A DNA stretch of 64,000 nucleotides, taken from contig CALSTX010000012.1 of NCBI GenBank assembly GCA_943789375.1, positions 62,001 through 126,000 on the forward strand, in the 5' to 3' direction. Positions 28,244 through 40,521 of the stretch are shown here, in pieces. The DNA is from an uncultured Opitutales bacterium (GTDB taxonomy: Bacteria; Verrucomicrobiota; Verrucomicrobiia; Opitutales; Seribacteraceae). A model generated the notes under the pieces. The model saw only the letters and a program-made list of their open reading frames with translations, was not told where the DNA came from and did not search any database. How positions within the stretch are numbered: the stretch's first letter is position 1; each line of letters opens with the position of its first letter. Position numbers and translations under genes: made by a program.

Positions 28244-28981
28244 ATGTTTTTACTCCCCTACAAAGATGACAACCCGACCAGACAATTTGCATGGGTTAAC
28301 TGGTGCTTTATCTTGATGAATCTATGGGTGTTTTTTTCTTACCAGTTTCCGTTGGAAGCAAAGGATCAAATTTCTTATTTCTCAAATTTCGGGTTCATTC
28401 CCTTTGCTTTTTTTAAGCAATTTGCTCCTCTAACTTTGCAAGGCATGGTATGGGAATGGGCGACGGTTTTCACTTCTATGTTTAGCCATGGTGGCATCAT
28501 TCACCTCCTCGGGAATATGCTCTTCCTCTACCTTTATGGGGATAATGTCGAGGATGCGATGGGCAAAAGTAGGTATTTTTTATTCTTCTTACTTTGTGGA
28601 ACCTGTGCTGCCTTTGCCCAAGCATTTATGGATCCTTTTTCAAAAGTCCCGATGGTTGGTGCCTCAGGAGCGATTTCAGGAGTGATTGCTAGTTACCTGT
28701 TACTCTACCCTAGAGCAAATGTACGGGTCTTTTACTGGTTTATCATTTTTGTGGGGACGATTTATTTGCCAGCTTATTTACTTCTAGGCTTCTGGGTCAT
28801 GGAACAAATCATCGCCTTACCCGAATCCATGAAAGAAGCGGGTGGCGTTGCCATTGCAGCACACCTAGGCGGGTTTACTGCAGGCCTGCTCTTAACGCCA
28901 TTCTTTAAGCAAAGCGAAATCAAGTTATTTCAAAAAGCAAATAGTCGTGCTTTTTCTCGCAAATCTAAAAGGATTCGATAA
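28244..28981 (+). CDS. Rhomboid family intramembrane serine protease
   Basis: A 245-residue polytopic membrane protein with the rhomboid catalytic dyad. The nucleophile Ser is in GASGAISG near residue 140 and the His is in AHLGGFTAG near residue 207. HLLGNMLFLYLYGDNVEDAMG gives the HxxGN-type helix motif. These proteases cut transmembrane substrates within the membrane. The substrate is unknown. valS follows on the same strand after about 120 bp. Confidence 0.93.
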   Translation: MFLLPYKDDNPTRQFAWVNWCFILMNLWVFFSYQFPLEAKDQISYFSNFGFIPFAFFKQFAPLTLQGMVWEWATVFTSMFSHGGIIHLLGNMLFLYLYGDNVEDAMGKSRYFLFFLLCGTCAAFAQAFMDPFSKVPMVGASGAISGVIASYLLLYPRANVRVFYWFIIFVGTIYLPAYLLLGFWVMEQIIALPESMKEAGGVAIAAHLGGFTAGLLLTPFFKQSEIKLFQKANSRAFSRKSKRIR

Positions 28982-29104
28982 CCTGCTTTCCTAGTGCTTA
29001 CCGAAAATTTAAGGTTTAAAAATTCACAGAATTTCAGGTATAAGCTATTCGCAAATTCTACCCTTTCAATTTCAAAACTAACTTTAAAAACTCATTCAGA
29101 TTTT

Positions 29105-31827
<2,723 letters not shown>

Positions 31828-31831
<4 letters not shown>

Positions 31832-34326
31832 CCGCCGGGTTGAAATCTCTCCTTTTGCCGACTGGGTATTTCCGGCAGGGGCGGTAGCTGCTCAGTCTTT
31901 TCCTTTTCGCCAATTATTTTACGAGCCTCTCTTTGCAAAGATTCCCAACGAATGTGAGAAAAAGTGGGGCTGTTCGTGATTAAGGACAATAAACTTTTCC
32001 ACTCTACCTTTACCCGCTCCCAATCACCCATTGAAATATCTGAGCCCTTCAGCTCAATGCTTTTCATCATACATTCATCCCGGATCACCTCGGCTGCGCC
32101 CTCCCCATACTCCAAAGGTAAACCTGCCTTTAGGTAACCCGGGCAATCGTTCAAGCCAAAAGTTTCCCGGCAGACCAGGGACAAGCGAGAGTCTGTTTGG
32201 CTGAGAGCCCGAAAACGGTGACCTGCTCTCAGGTTAGCCAAATCCAAAACTAATTCCTCAACTGGATAGTTCTGATCCTCAAGAGCTACAGCAATTGCTA
32301 GTCCCTCCCCTCTGGAAAAACAGCTGAAGACTTTCCCTCGCTGGGTGGGCTTTGCATTGGCATCAATTAAACCTAATTCAAACCATGCCTCGGCGGCCGA
32401 TAGTGTAGCTAAGTTCCCGCGGTTAGCGGATTCAATATTCTCTTTAAATGGAGAGTCGTAAATCCGGGTAGTTCTTCGCAAGGGAGGATTTAGCAGCATT
32501 TTCCCGCGGGCATCCCTCCACGCGAACACGGTCGCCTCCTCATACCTTAACCGCACCCCCAACACTTTGCCACGATCCACAAATTGTTCGAGAACCCCAC
32601 CGTTTGAAACCAAAGGCAGAAATTCTTTTAACACACTTTCCAATCCCTGGCGTTTCCATTTCTTGCGACTTAATATCTTTCGCTCCTTGGGCGGTAGAGT
32701 TTGAGTAGCTTGTCTTAATTTATTTCGAAAAGATTTAATCAAAGTAACCCGGGTACGATTGGAATCATCTTCATACACCGCAATCGGTAATTCTCTCCCA
32801 TAAGCCGGATCACTCCTCTTACCAAAACGACAAGGGTTTCCTGCATTCACCTTGCTCAATGTATTGGGTAAGGTAAGTGCCTTCACCCATTCTCCTTTAT
32901 GTAAAACAAGGGCATCCCCTAGTCTAGCCTGGAATTGACCGCCCTGCCGTTCCCATAAGCCAACTGAATTCCTCATTTCGATTACATGATCCCGTTGATT
33001 GTCCTCCTCTGCATTCTTTTCTTTTGGAACAGGATGATCTTCCTTAGACTTAATAAATGCAGATAATGAATCCCTAAACCCTAGGCGTAAATCTTGCTCA
33101 GAAAAAAGACGATTCACCAACCATCTTGCAGCTTCCACATGATTCTTTTTCTGATCAACAGCATCACCCATAACACGGATTAAAGCGGGCCAATCCAAGG
33201 TAGTTGATCGTTTTAATTTCAAGGGCCTGGCGTCCGCCATCCTTGCCTGTTTTGGCACCACAATAATAAAGCCTCGATCATCCAACCCACGCCGACCTGC
33301 TCGACCAAACATTTGCAGAAGCTCATCGGGTCGAAGCATATAAATTCCATCATCCATTCGATACTCTCGATCGGTGACGAGAACTGATCGCATAGAAAAA
33401 TTGATTCCAGCCGCAAGCCCGGTCGTTGCCACCACCACTTGTAATTGACCCGCTTTGGCCAAGGGTTCAACCAAGCCTGCACGTTTCTTATAATCAAGCC
33501 CACTATGATGATAAGCCACTCGCCTTTTCAAGAGAGGGATTAATTCTTTTCCTGCAACTTTTTTCTGTTCGGCTGTAAGCTCCAAAGTATCAACAACAGG
33601 AAGTTCTGCAGCCAATTGCTTCGCTAATTCCTCCGCAGCTTTCCTGCGGGGAGCGAAGACCAATAAAGGCCCGAGGTTAGAACTTAAAGCGGCGTGAATA
33701 AGCTTGGGTAAATGGCCCCGAATTTTTCTGCTCCGAAACGGTCGACGAAGTAAAGCTTCAGCGAATACCTCCTCAAGGGGAACCGGGCGTTTTCCTTCCG
33801 TCACCAATGAAACTTTTCGACCATGACTCCGCAACCAGTCTGCGACTTCAAGAGGGTTGACAACACTGCCACTCATTAAAAGTAAACGCACTTGATTTGA
33901 AGCAATGGCTAGCGTGACTTCATACCCCGGACCTCGCCTTAAATCTCCAAGCATCTGGTATTCATCCACCACAAATAAATCTGGCCCATGCCCCATACTG
34001 ATCCTCGCTCTCTGAGTCTCTAACGTCGCCACAATTATACGGGAGTTTGATTTGTAGCGAAGGTCACCAGTGACAAGCCCAACCTCCCATCCCCGCTGCT
34101 GCCACTCACGGAATTTATCGTTCGCTAGAGCTCGTGTAGGTACCGTGTATACGGCACGCCCCTTCCAGCCACTTTCTATTAATTGCTCAAAAACATAAGT
34201 TTTCCCGGCACCAGTGGGGGCATGCAAAACCACATCATCCCCATCTCGAAGACAGTTAAGAGCCTTCCTTTGCCATCCATCCGGCAAAGATAGCCTTTCT
34301 CCAAATTGAGTGCTGTTTGTTTGCAT
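31828..34326 (-). CDS. Ski2-like DEAD/DEAH-box helicase
   Basis: The ATG at 34326 gives MQTNSTQFGERLSLPDGWQR and 832 residues. An in-frame start 63 bp upstream is less likely. Seen: Walker A APTGAGKT, TVPTRALANDKF (motif Ia), VVDEYQML (motif II, DEYQ rather than DEVH), SGSVVNP (motif III), TTGLAAGINFSMRSVL (motif V) and QMFGRAGRRG (motif VI). This order is typical of Ski2-like helicases, but the C-terminal half (residues about 400-832) is not a family I recognise. It may remodel RNA or DNA. It stands alone, overlapping the valS end by 4 bp. Confidence 0.8.
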
Positions 34327-34415
34327 TTTTCTTGCTTTGTTATTGCATAACATAGGGTATGAAATCCAGACCACAACTTTCGATCTCAAGATATCCTAAA
34401 ACATCCTAGAATTTC

Positions 34416-34898
34416 ATGATTAATATCATTGCTGCCTGTGACCGAAACCGATTGATCGGAAAAAATGGGACTTTGCCATGGAACATTCAGAAAGATTGGG
34501 ATTATTTTCTTCAAACAACGAAAAATGGAGTTTTGATCATGGGTCGAAAATCCTATGAAGACTTCCAAGACCATGTATCCTCCTATGAGATCATTGTCAT
34601 AAGCAAAAGGGATCAAAGCGGCTGTAAGAAAGCAAAACTGGCCGGTTCTTTTGAAGAAGCGATAAAGCTGGGGTTGAAAGCCAAAAAAACTATTTGGATA
34701 TGTGGTGGCAGGAAAGTGTATGAGGAAGCTATGCCTGTCGCAGATCATCTTTTTCTTACTCAAATTGACCAGGAATATGAAGGCGATGTCTATTTCCCAC
34801 CTTGGGAAAGAATTTTTAATCGCCCATTGTCTTCGACTACAGACAGGGAAAAAGGGGTGGGATTAGAATTTTTAGTACTTGGTAAAAATAATTTGTGA
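34416..34898 (+). CDS. folA: Dihydrofolate reductase
   Basis: FolA reduces dihydrofolate to tetrahydrofolate with NADPH. The 160-residue chain has IIAACDRNRLIGKNGTLPWNIQKDWDYF, with the substrate-binding acid in the KDWDYF helix. NADPH-binding IMGRKSYEDF and WICGGRKVYEEA (glycine pair) follow. The length and order are normal for chromosomal DHFR. It is divergent from the helicase gene and lies 55 bp before the LysA-like gene. FolE2, earlier in folate synthesis, is also in this window. Confidence 0.95.
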   Translation: MINIIAACDRNRLIGKNGTLPWNIQKDWDYFLQTTKNGVLIMGRKSYEDFQDHVSSYEIIVISKRDQSGCKKAKLAGSFEEAIKLGLKAKKTIWICGGRKVYEEAMPVADHLFLTQIDQEYEGDVYFPPWERIFNRPLSSTTDREKGVGLEFLVLGKNNL

Positions 34899-34953
34899 TC
34901 CCATTGGCTTGCTTCTTCTGATTCATTAGCTACCATAATTACGCTCTTACACC

Positions 34954-36216
34954 ATGGAAAAGCTTAGATTTTTAACTGCAAACGATCTAGAGAAGATCAA
35001 AATTGAGTTCGGCACTCCAACTTTCGTGTACGATGAAAGCATCCTTCGGGCAAATGCCAAGGAAGTGATGTCCTTTCCAAATGAGTTTGGTCTCTTTCCT
35101 CGTTATGCGATGAAGTCTGCACCCACTTCCGCGATTCTGCGTATCTTTAATCAAGAAGGGCTTGGGATTGACGCCAGCTCGGTCCATGAAGTTGAGCGAG
35201 CCATCCGATCAGGATTTGGAACAGAATTAATCTCATTGAGTACCCAAGAGCTTGCAGATGACATTAAATATTTCGCTCAGGATGGGGTGAAAGTTAACTT
35301 ATGTTCCCTTAATCAAATTCACCGTTTTGCGTCCTTAATCAAAGGACAGAAAGTTGGCTTAAGATTCAACCCGGGCATGGGCTCAGGGGGTACAAATCGT
35401 ACCAATGTTGGAGGACCAGCAAGTAGCTTTGGTATATGGAAAGAAGATATCAATGAAGCCAAAAGACTTTGCAAAGAATATGGTCTGAAGGTAGAGAGAA
35501 TCCATACCCATATAGGTTCTGGCTCTGACCCTGAGATCTGGAAAAAAGTAGCCGCTATGAGCCTGGATATTGTAAGTCAGTTTCCAGGCGTACACACTCT
35601 GAATCTTGGGGGGGGCTATAAAGTGGCGAGGATGCCGGATGAAAAGGCCACGAACCTGCAAGAGATTGGAGAACCCGTCCGGCAATTATTTATTGAATTT
35701 GAAAAGGAAACGGCGAGAAAGTTAAAACTTGAAATTGAGCCTGGCACTTTCCTTCTCGCTCACGCCTGTAGCTTGGTAAGCACTATTCAAGATGTCACCA
35801 CCACGGGAAAAGAAGGATATCGCTTTTTAAAATTAAATGCGGGTATGACAGAAATCCTTCGCCCCAGCCTCTATGGAGCACAACACCCCATTTTTGTTGT
35901 CCCTGAACCAGGGCAGGAAAGCTTTCGCGAGGAGTGCCCACAGGTCATTGTCGGTCACTGCTGTGAGTCAGGAGATCTCCTTACTCCAGCACCGGGAGAT
36001 TCTGAAGTACTGGCTCCAAGACTATTACCAAGAGGTGAGATTGATGATATCTGCGTGATCGAAGGTGCAGGTGCATACTGCTCTTCCATGTGTGCTAAAA
36101 ACTACAACTCCTTTCCGGAAGCGGCCGAGGTCCTTAAAAAAACAGACGGCACCTTGGCTTTCATAAGAAAAAGGCAGACTTTTGATCAATTGATTGAAAA
36201 TGAAGTCGTGCCGTGA
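34954..36216 (+). CDS. LysA-like PLP-dependent decarboxylase (alanine-racemase fold)
   Basis: A 420-residue fold-type III PLP enzyme, closest in look to diaminopimelate decarboxylase. Seen: the PLP lysine in RYAMKSAPT (near residue 51), HTHIGSGSD, LNLGGGYKVAR, and CCESGDLL plus GAGAYCSSM at the C-terminal, substrate-side region. The usual EPGR phosphate-binding motif is EPGT (IEPGTFLLAHA) here. Its stop overlaps the start of the next PLP gene by 4 bp (GTGA), indicating translational coupling. It may be true LysA or a relative with another amino-acid substrate. Confidence 0.8.
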   Translation: MEKLRFLTANDLEKIKIEFGTPTFVYDESILRANAKEVMSFPNEFGLFPRYAMKSAPTSAILRIFNQEGLGIDASSVHEVERAIRSGFGTELISLSTQELADDIKYFAQDGVKVNLCSLNQIHRFASLIKGQKVGLRFNPGMGSGGTNRTNVGGPASSFGIWKEDINEAKRLCKEYGLKVERIHTHIGSGSDPEIWKKVAAMSLDIVSQFPGVHTLNLGGGYKVARMPDEKATNLQEIGEPVRQLFIEFEKETARKLKLEIEPGTFLLAHACSLVSTIQDVTTTGKEGYRFLKLNAGMTEILRPSLYGAQHPIFVVPEPGQESFREECPQVIVGHCCESGDLLTPAPGDSEVLAPRLLPRGEIDDICVIEGAGAYCSSMCAKNYNSFPEAAEVLKKTDGTLAFIRKRQTFDQLIENEVVP

Positions 36217-37742
36217 AGGTAAGCGGTTTATCTCACTTCCCCTTAGGCCAGCCTGTACCGGCTAAAGACCATGCGGTATGTGTAAGTTTGCCAACGGTCA
36301 AAGATTTAATTGGGTACGAGGAGAAGAATTCTGGCACCTTGGCAGCCATGAAGTCTGGATACCCACGGTTTGTCAGAAATCACATCATCCAAGCCTTGGT
36401 GCATCACTTTGAGCAAGATGATGCCGACAGAAAACATGAAAGCTTTCTTTTTACCAAAGTAGCAGATTGTGAATTTTTCCTTTCCCTCTATCAGATAGAA
36501 GCTAGTGAACTGGATGAAAAGGATGGCTTGTTTCGTTTACGACTCGCTCAGGGTAGCAAAGATGCTAAAAACTGCAGGCTATTTCAACAACACACGGGCT
36601 CCAGCATTTCATCTCGTTTTGCAGAAGACTTTCTTTATCAAAAAGGTGTCATTGCCAAAAGAGAATTGGTTGCATCTTCAAAAGTGCCTGCTTCTGAAAA
36701 AATTTGTAAAGTCATCGCCAAGGCACATGGGCCAAAAATTGATGCCAAAGATGTATTACTTGCAAATTCTGGCGCCAATGCATTTTACTGCCTTTTTAAA
36801 GCTGCAACTGAGGAGGCCCGTCGGGAGAAAAAGAAAATTTGGATACGGCTAGGTTGGCTATACCTAGACACGATAAAAGTGATGCAGCTCCTGCTTCACC
36901 AACAAAGTGATGAACAAGTGATAGAACTAAATAACTTGGATGACATTACAAAACTTGAAAAAATATTTCAGTCCCGAGGTGATGAAGTGGCAGGAGTTGT
37001 AACAGAATTCCCAACTAATCCACTCTTAGAATCATTTGACCTTGAAAGGGTCAGAGAACTATGTGATCGGAACAACAGCCTTCTCATCGTTGACCCCACG
37101 ATGGCATCTCCCAAGAATGCAAAAGTTTCATCACTGGCAGATGTGGTAGTCAACAGCCTGACCAAATATGCTAATTGGGAAGGTGATGTAATGATGGGCA
37201 GCCTAGTATTTCCACGGGAATCAGCCAGAGGCAGAAGATTAATGGAACTTACGGAAGGTTATATCTCACCTCCTTTTGACAGAGATCTCAAAAGGCTGGC
37301 TGAACAAATCCCTTATTATGAAAATTTCATAGAGCATACAAATGCGAGTAATTTAAAAGTTGCGAATTATTTAGAAAATCACCCGAAGGTAAAAACTGTC
37401 CATTGGGCATACCAAAAGAAGTGTGCTCAAAATTATAAAAAAGTAGCCGGGAGTAATAGCCCAGGCTGCGTAGTCAGCTTTGAGTTACATATCCCTTTCG
37501 ATGGGTTTTACGACTCACTAAGGATGCTGAAAAGCCCAAGCTTTGGCACAGAATTCACTCTTTGTTGCCCCTATGTATTTCTGGCGCACTACTCGATGAT
37601 GCAGAGTAAAGAGGGGAAGAACCAACTGAGTAAAGCTGGGATTTCTCCCTTCTTATTAAGGCTCTCTGTTGGTCTCGAACCAGTGGATGAAATTATTGCT
37701 GTGCTTGCTGAGTCGCTAGACCGAAGTTATTCAAAATCGTGA
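36213..37742 (+). CDS. Cystathionine gamma-synthase-like PLP enzyme, fungal STR2-type length
   Basis: A 509-residue Cys/Met-metabolism PLP-family protein with a GTG start. It is longer than bacterial MetB (about 390), with an N-terminal block FPLGQPVPAKDHAVCVSLPT then IGYEEKNSGTLAAMKSGYPRF. That block resembles the start of fungal STR2-type cystathionine gamma-synthases. Seen in the core: VVTEFPTNPLLESFDLERVREL, VDPTMASP and the PLP lysine in VVNSLTKYANWEGDVM, then FGTEFTLCCPY. It is predicted to act on activated homoserine and cysteine. It is coupled to the LysA-like gene and overlaps PPi-PFK tail-to-tail by 16 bp. Confidence 0.82.
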   Translation: MKVSGLSHFPLGQPVPAKDHAVCVSLPTVKDLIGYEEKNSGTLAAMKSGYPRFVRNHIIQALVHHFEQDDADRKHESFLFTKVADCEFFLSLYQIEASELDEKDGLFRLRLAQGSKDAKNCRLFQQHTGSSISSRFAEDFLYQKGVIAKRELVASSKVPASEKICKVIAKAHGPKIDAKDVLLANSGANAFYCLFKAATEEARREKKKIWIRLGWLYLDTIKVMQLLLHQQSDEQVIELNNLDDITKLEKIFQSRGDEVAGVVTEFPTNPLLESFDLERVRELCDRNNSLLIVDPTMASPKNAKVSSLADVVVNSLTKYANWEGDVMMGSLVFPRESARGRRLMELTEGYISPPFDRDLKRLAEQIPYYENFIEHTNASNLKVANYLENHPKVKTVHWAYQKKCAQNYKKVAGSNSPGCVVSFELHIPFDGFYDSLRMLKSPSFGTEFTLCCPYVFLAHYSMMQSKEGKNQLSKAGISPFLLRLSVGLEPVDEIIAVLAESLDRSYSKS

Positions 37743-38989
37743 GAGTCTAGTACTTTTCTAACCCGCCTTTTGGATAACCGGACATAGGCAGGTACACCAT
37801 TATCATAGGGCACTTCAACCTCACCTTGAATTAAGGGCTGGCAGTACTTTATGAACTTGGCAGTCATACTAATTCCATCTTCTGAAATCCAATCTGCCGG
37901 TATTTCTTTTACTCCGTTGGCAATTTCAGAAAGAGGAGCCAAACTAGTTTCACATTCATAATTCTCACCTTCAGAACGCACTAAAATAACCATCTTGTCC
38001 GTTTCTCCAGCAACAGCTGCCTTTACCGCCGCACCACCTGCCATAAAAGCTTCATCGTTGTCTGTTTGCGAAGAGCATTGAGCAGCGGCACGCTGCCCGA
38101 TCCCCAACTTAGAAGACCTTGCTTTCACAGCAAGGTTTTGCTCCACAAGACTGGCAAGGAAGTCCCCTACACCACCAAGTTGCTGGTGGCCAAAAGCATC
38201 TTGGCTCGAAGTTGAGTTGGCGACATAATTGCCATCCTTATCAAGCAAGCCTTCCCCTACAACTACAAGGCAGTATTTGTTTTTCTTAAGGACATCCCGG
38301 ACATCCTCAATGAATTTATCTTTGGAGAAAGGTACTTCAGGTAATAAAATTATATGCGGTGCATCTTTGGCATTATCTTTTCCCTTGGCAAGAGTGGCGC
38401 CCGCAGCAATCCAACCAGCATTTCGGCCCATTACTTCCATAATAGAAACCAAGTCGTGCTGTCCCATAGCTTCATGGTCTAACGCACACTCACGAATGAC
38501 CGTGCAAATATATTTAACCACACTGCCATAGCCAGGGCAATGGTCAGTAGTGACGAGATCGTTATCAATGGTTTTAGGAACACCAATAACCCGAAGCTCA
38601 TAATTCTTTTTCTGAGCTAATTTAGATATTTTATCAGCTGTATCCTGAGAATCATTACCGCCACAATAAAAGAAGTATCGGATGTTGTGAGCTTCGAAAA
38701 CCTCAAGGATGCGTTCGTAATCCTGCTCTCTCTTGAGCTTGAAACGACATGTGCCTAAAGCGGAAGCAGGAGTAAACCGTAAGCCACGAATATTTTGCTG
38801 AGATTCTTCTGCAAGGTCGATCAGCTCTTCTTTGAGAATCCCAAGTACACCGTTGATGCCACCATACACCTCTTCGATACACGGATTATTGAGGGCCTCA
38901 GACACCACTCCAGCAACACTTGCGTTAATAACGGTAGTAGGTCCCCCTGACTGGGCGACCAAACAATTTCCTACTAATTCCTCTGACAT
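37727..38989 (-). CDS. pfp: Pyrophosphate-dependent 6-phosphofructokinase
   Basis: A 420-residue PFK-family enzyme that phosphorylates fructose-6-phosphate reversibly, predicted to use PPi. Seen: VAQSGGPTTVINAS near the N-terminus, GGNDSQDTADK (the fourth-position Asp in GGxD points to PPi rather than ATP) and GVPKTIDNDLVTTDHCPGYGS with the catalytic Asp. The third GGxD residue is Asn instead of Asp. MEVMGRNAGWIA and PEVPF follow. It stands alone and overlaps the end of the cystathionine-synthase-like gene by 16 bp. Confidence 0.9.
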   Translation of the reverse strand: MSEELVGNCLVAQSGGPTTVINASVAGVVSEALNNPCIEEVYGGINGVLGILKEELIDLAEESQQNIRGLRFTPASALGTCRFKLKREQDYERILEVFEAHNIRYFFYCGGNDSQDTADKISKLAQKKNYELRVIGVPKTIDNDLVTTDHCPGYGSVVKYICTVIRECALDHEAMGQHDLVSIMEVMGRNAGWIAAGATLAKGKDNAKDAPHIILLPEVPFSKDKFIEDVRDVLKKNKYCLVVVGEGLLDKDGNYVANSTSSQDAFGHQQLGGVGDFLASLVEQNLAVKARSSKLGIGQRAAAQCSSQTDNDEAFMAGGAAVKAAVAGETDKMVILVRSEGENYECETSLAPLSEIANGVKEIPADWISEDGISMTAKFIKYCQPLIQGEVEVPYDNGVPAYVRLSKRRVRKVLDSHDFE

Positions 38990-39096
38990 GACAAAATATA
39001 TTTATAATTAAAGAACATTCATTCAACTAACAGGTATCAATTGGCAATCGCAAAAATTCTAGAAAGTGTAAAAAAAAAGGAAAATTCCATTGAAAT

Positions 39097-40521
39097 CTAT
39101 AAAATTGAGGGTGGGGAGTAATTTTTAGAGGTAGGATATTTCAGAACCCAAGAATCTACTTTTTTACAAAAGGTATCAACTTGGTCATGTGCGGCACCTA
39201 CCCTTTTCTTTCCTTCTTCCATTAATAGATTTAACTTTTTATCGTCTAAACCAAGTCGAGTATCCTGCCCAAGGCGGGATACTAAATCATTTTCCTTTAT
39301 ATCTCCAGCACGTAGAGCTTTCACTGTGGCTACCGCATGTTCTTTAATAGCTGCATGAGCATCTTCCCTGCCTGCCCCTGCTTTTACTGCCTCCATCATG
39401 ACTGTTGTTGATAACAGAAACGGTAAATATTTTTCAGTCTCTGCCTCAATAACAGCGGGAAAGACCTCCATTTGGGTTAATACGGTCAGAAAGGTGTCAA
39501 GCAAACCATCGATGGCAAAAAAGGCATCAGGCAAAGCAACTCGCCGAACTACTGAACATGATACATCCCCTTCATTCCATTGATCACCAGATAGTTGGGA
39601 AAGCATGGCGAGGTGGCCATTCAGAATAGCATGAAAGCCATTAATACGCTCACAACTTCGACTGTTCATTTTATGAGGCATCGCTGAAGAACCAGTCTGT
39701 CCTTTGGCAAAACCTTCCCCGAGCAATTCATGGCCTGCCATAATCCGCAAAGTTTTGGAAAAACTTGAAGGAGCGGCTGCAATACGGTTGAGAAGGGAAA
39801 CGACTTCAAAATCTAAACTCCTTGGGTAAACCTGGCCCACATTTTCCCAATTTGCGGGAGCACCCAGGTGAGTCATCACTTTTCGGTCTAAATCTGCTGC
39901 CTTCTCTGGGCTGCCTAGCAATGTTATCTGGTCCAAACATGTCCCCACTGCACCCTTCAGTCCTCTGTAAGGGTAATTTGCACAAAGCCTGCTTAAAGAC
40001 TCCACGCACCTTTCAAGTTCTTCCCCCCAATTTGAAAATCGCTTCCCCAAAGTAGTTAGCTGAGCTGGCACATTGTGAGAACGTGCGGTAACCGGTAATT
40101 CTTTGTACTGCTTTGCTTTTTCGGACAGTGCAATGAGAGCAGCAATACATTTTTCCAGAATCACGATTAAGGAGCGATGAACCTGTAATTGCTCAACATT
40201 TTCCGTAAGATCCCGACTGGTCATGCCTTTATGAGCATGCTGATGCCCAGATTTCGCTGCAAATTCCTCCAACCTCGCTTTTACATCGTGCTTTGTCACC
40301 TGCTCGCGTTGCCTGATCGATTCGAGGTCAACTACAGCTTTTACCTTTTCAGAGTTGGTAATCGCCTCTGGCTCGATGTCTACTCCCAATTCTTTCTGGG
40401 CTTTCATCACCGCGATCCAGAATTCTCGCTCCAGCATGACTTTACCGGACGCGGTCCAGATTGATTTCATTTCGGCCGACGCATATCTCTCGGCAAGTGC
40501 ATTAGGTACTTCTACAGTCAT
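39097..40521 (-). CDS. purB: Adenylosuccinate lyase
   Basis: PurB acts twice in purine synthesis, releasing fumarate from SAICAR and from adenylosuccinate. The 474-residue fumarase/aspartase-fold protein has TSRDLTENVEQLQVH, TARSHNVPAQLTTLGKR (catalytic His), GLKGAVGTCLDQ and the signature GSSAMPHKMNSRSCERINGF near residue 285. The start codon follows the ispH stop with no gap, so the two are probably an operon. Confidence 0.95.
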   Translation of the reverse strand: MTVEVPNALAERYASAEMKSIWTASGKVMLEREFWIAVMKAQKELGVDIEPEAITNSEKVKAVVDLESIRQREQVTKHDVKARLEEFAAKSGHQHAHKGMTSRDLTENVEQLQVHRSLIVILEKCIAALIALSEKAKQYKELPVTARSHNVPAQLTTLGKRFSNWGEELERCVESLSRLCANYPYRGLKGAVGTCLDQITLLGSPEKAADLDRKVMTHLGAPANWENVGQVYPRSLDFEVVSLLNRIAAAPSSFSKTLRIMAGHELLGEGFAKGQTGSSAMPHKMNSRSCERINGFHAILNGHLAMLSQLSGDQWNEGDVSCSVVRRVALPDAFFAIDGLLDTFLTVLTQMEVFPAVIEAETEKYLPFLLSTTVMMEAVKAGAGREDAHAAIKEHAVATVKALRAGDIKENDLVSRLGQDTRLGLDDKKLNLLMEEGKKRVGAAHDQVDTFCKKVDSWVLKYPTSKNYSPPSIL

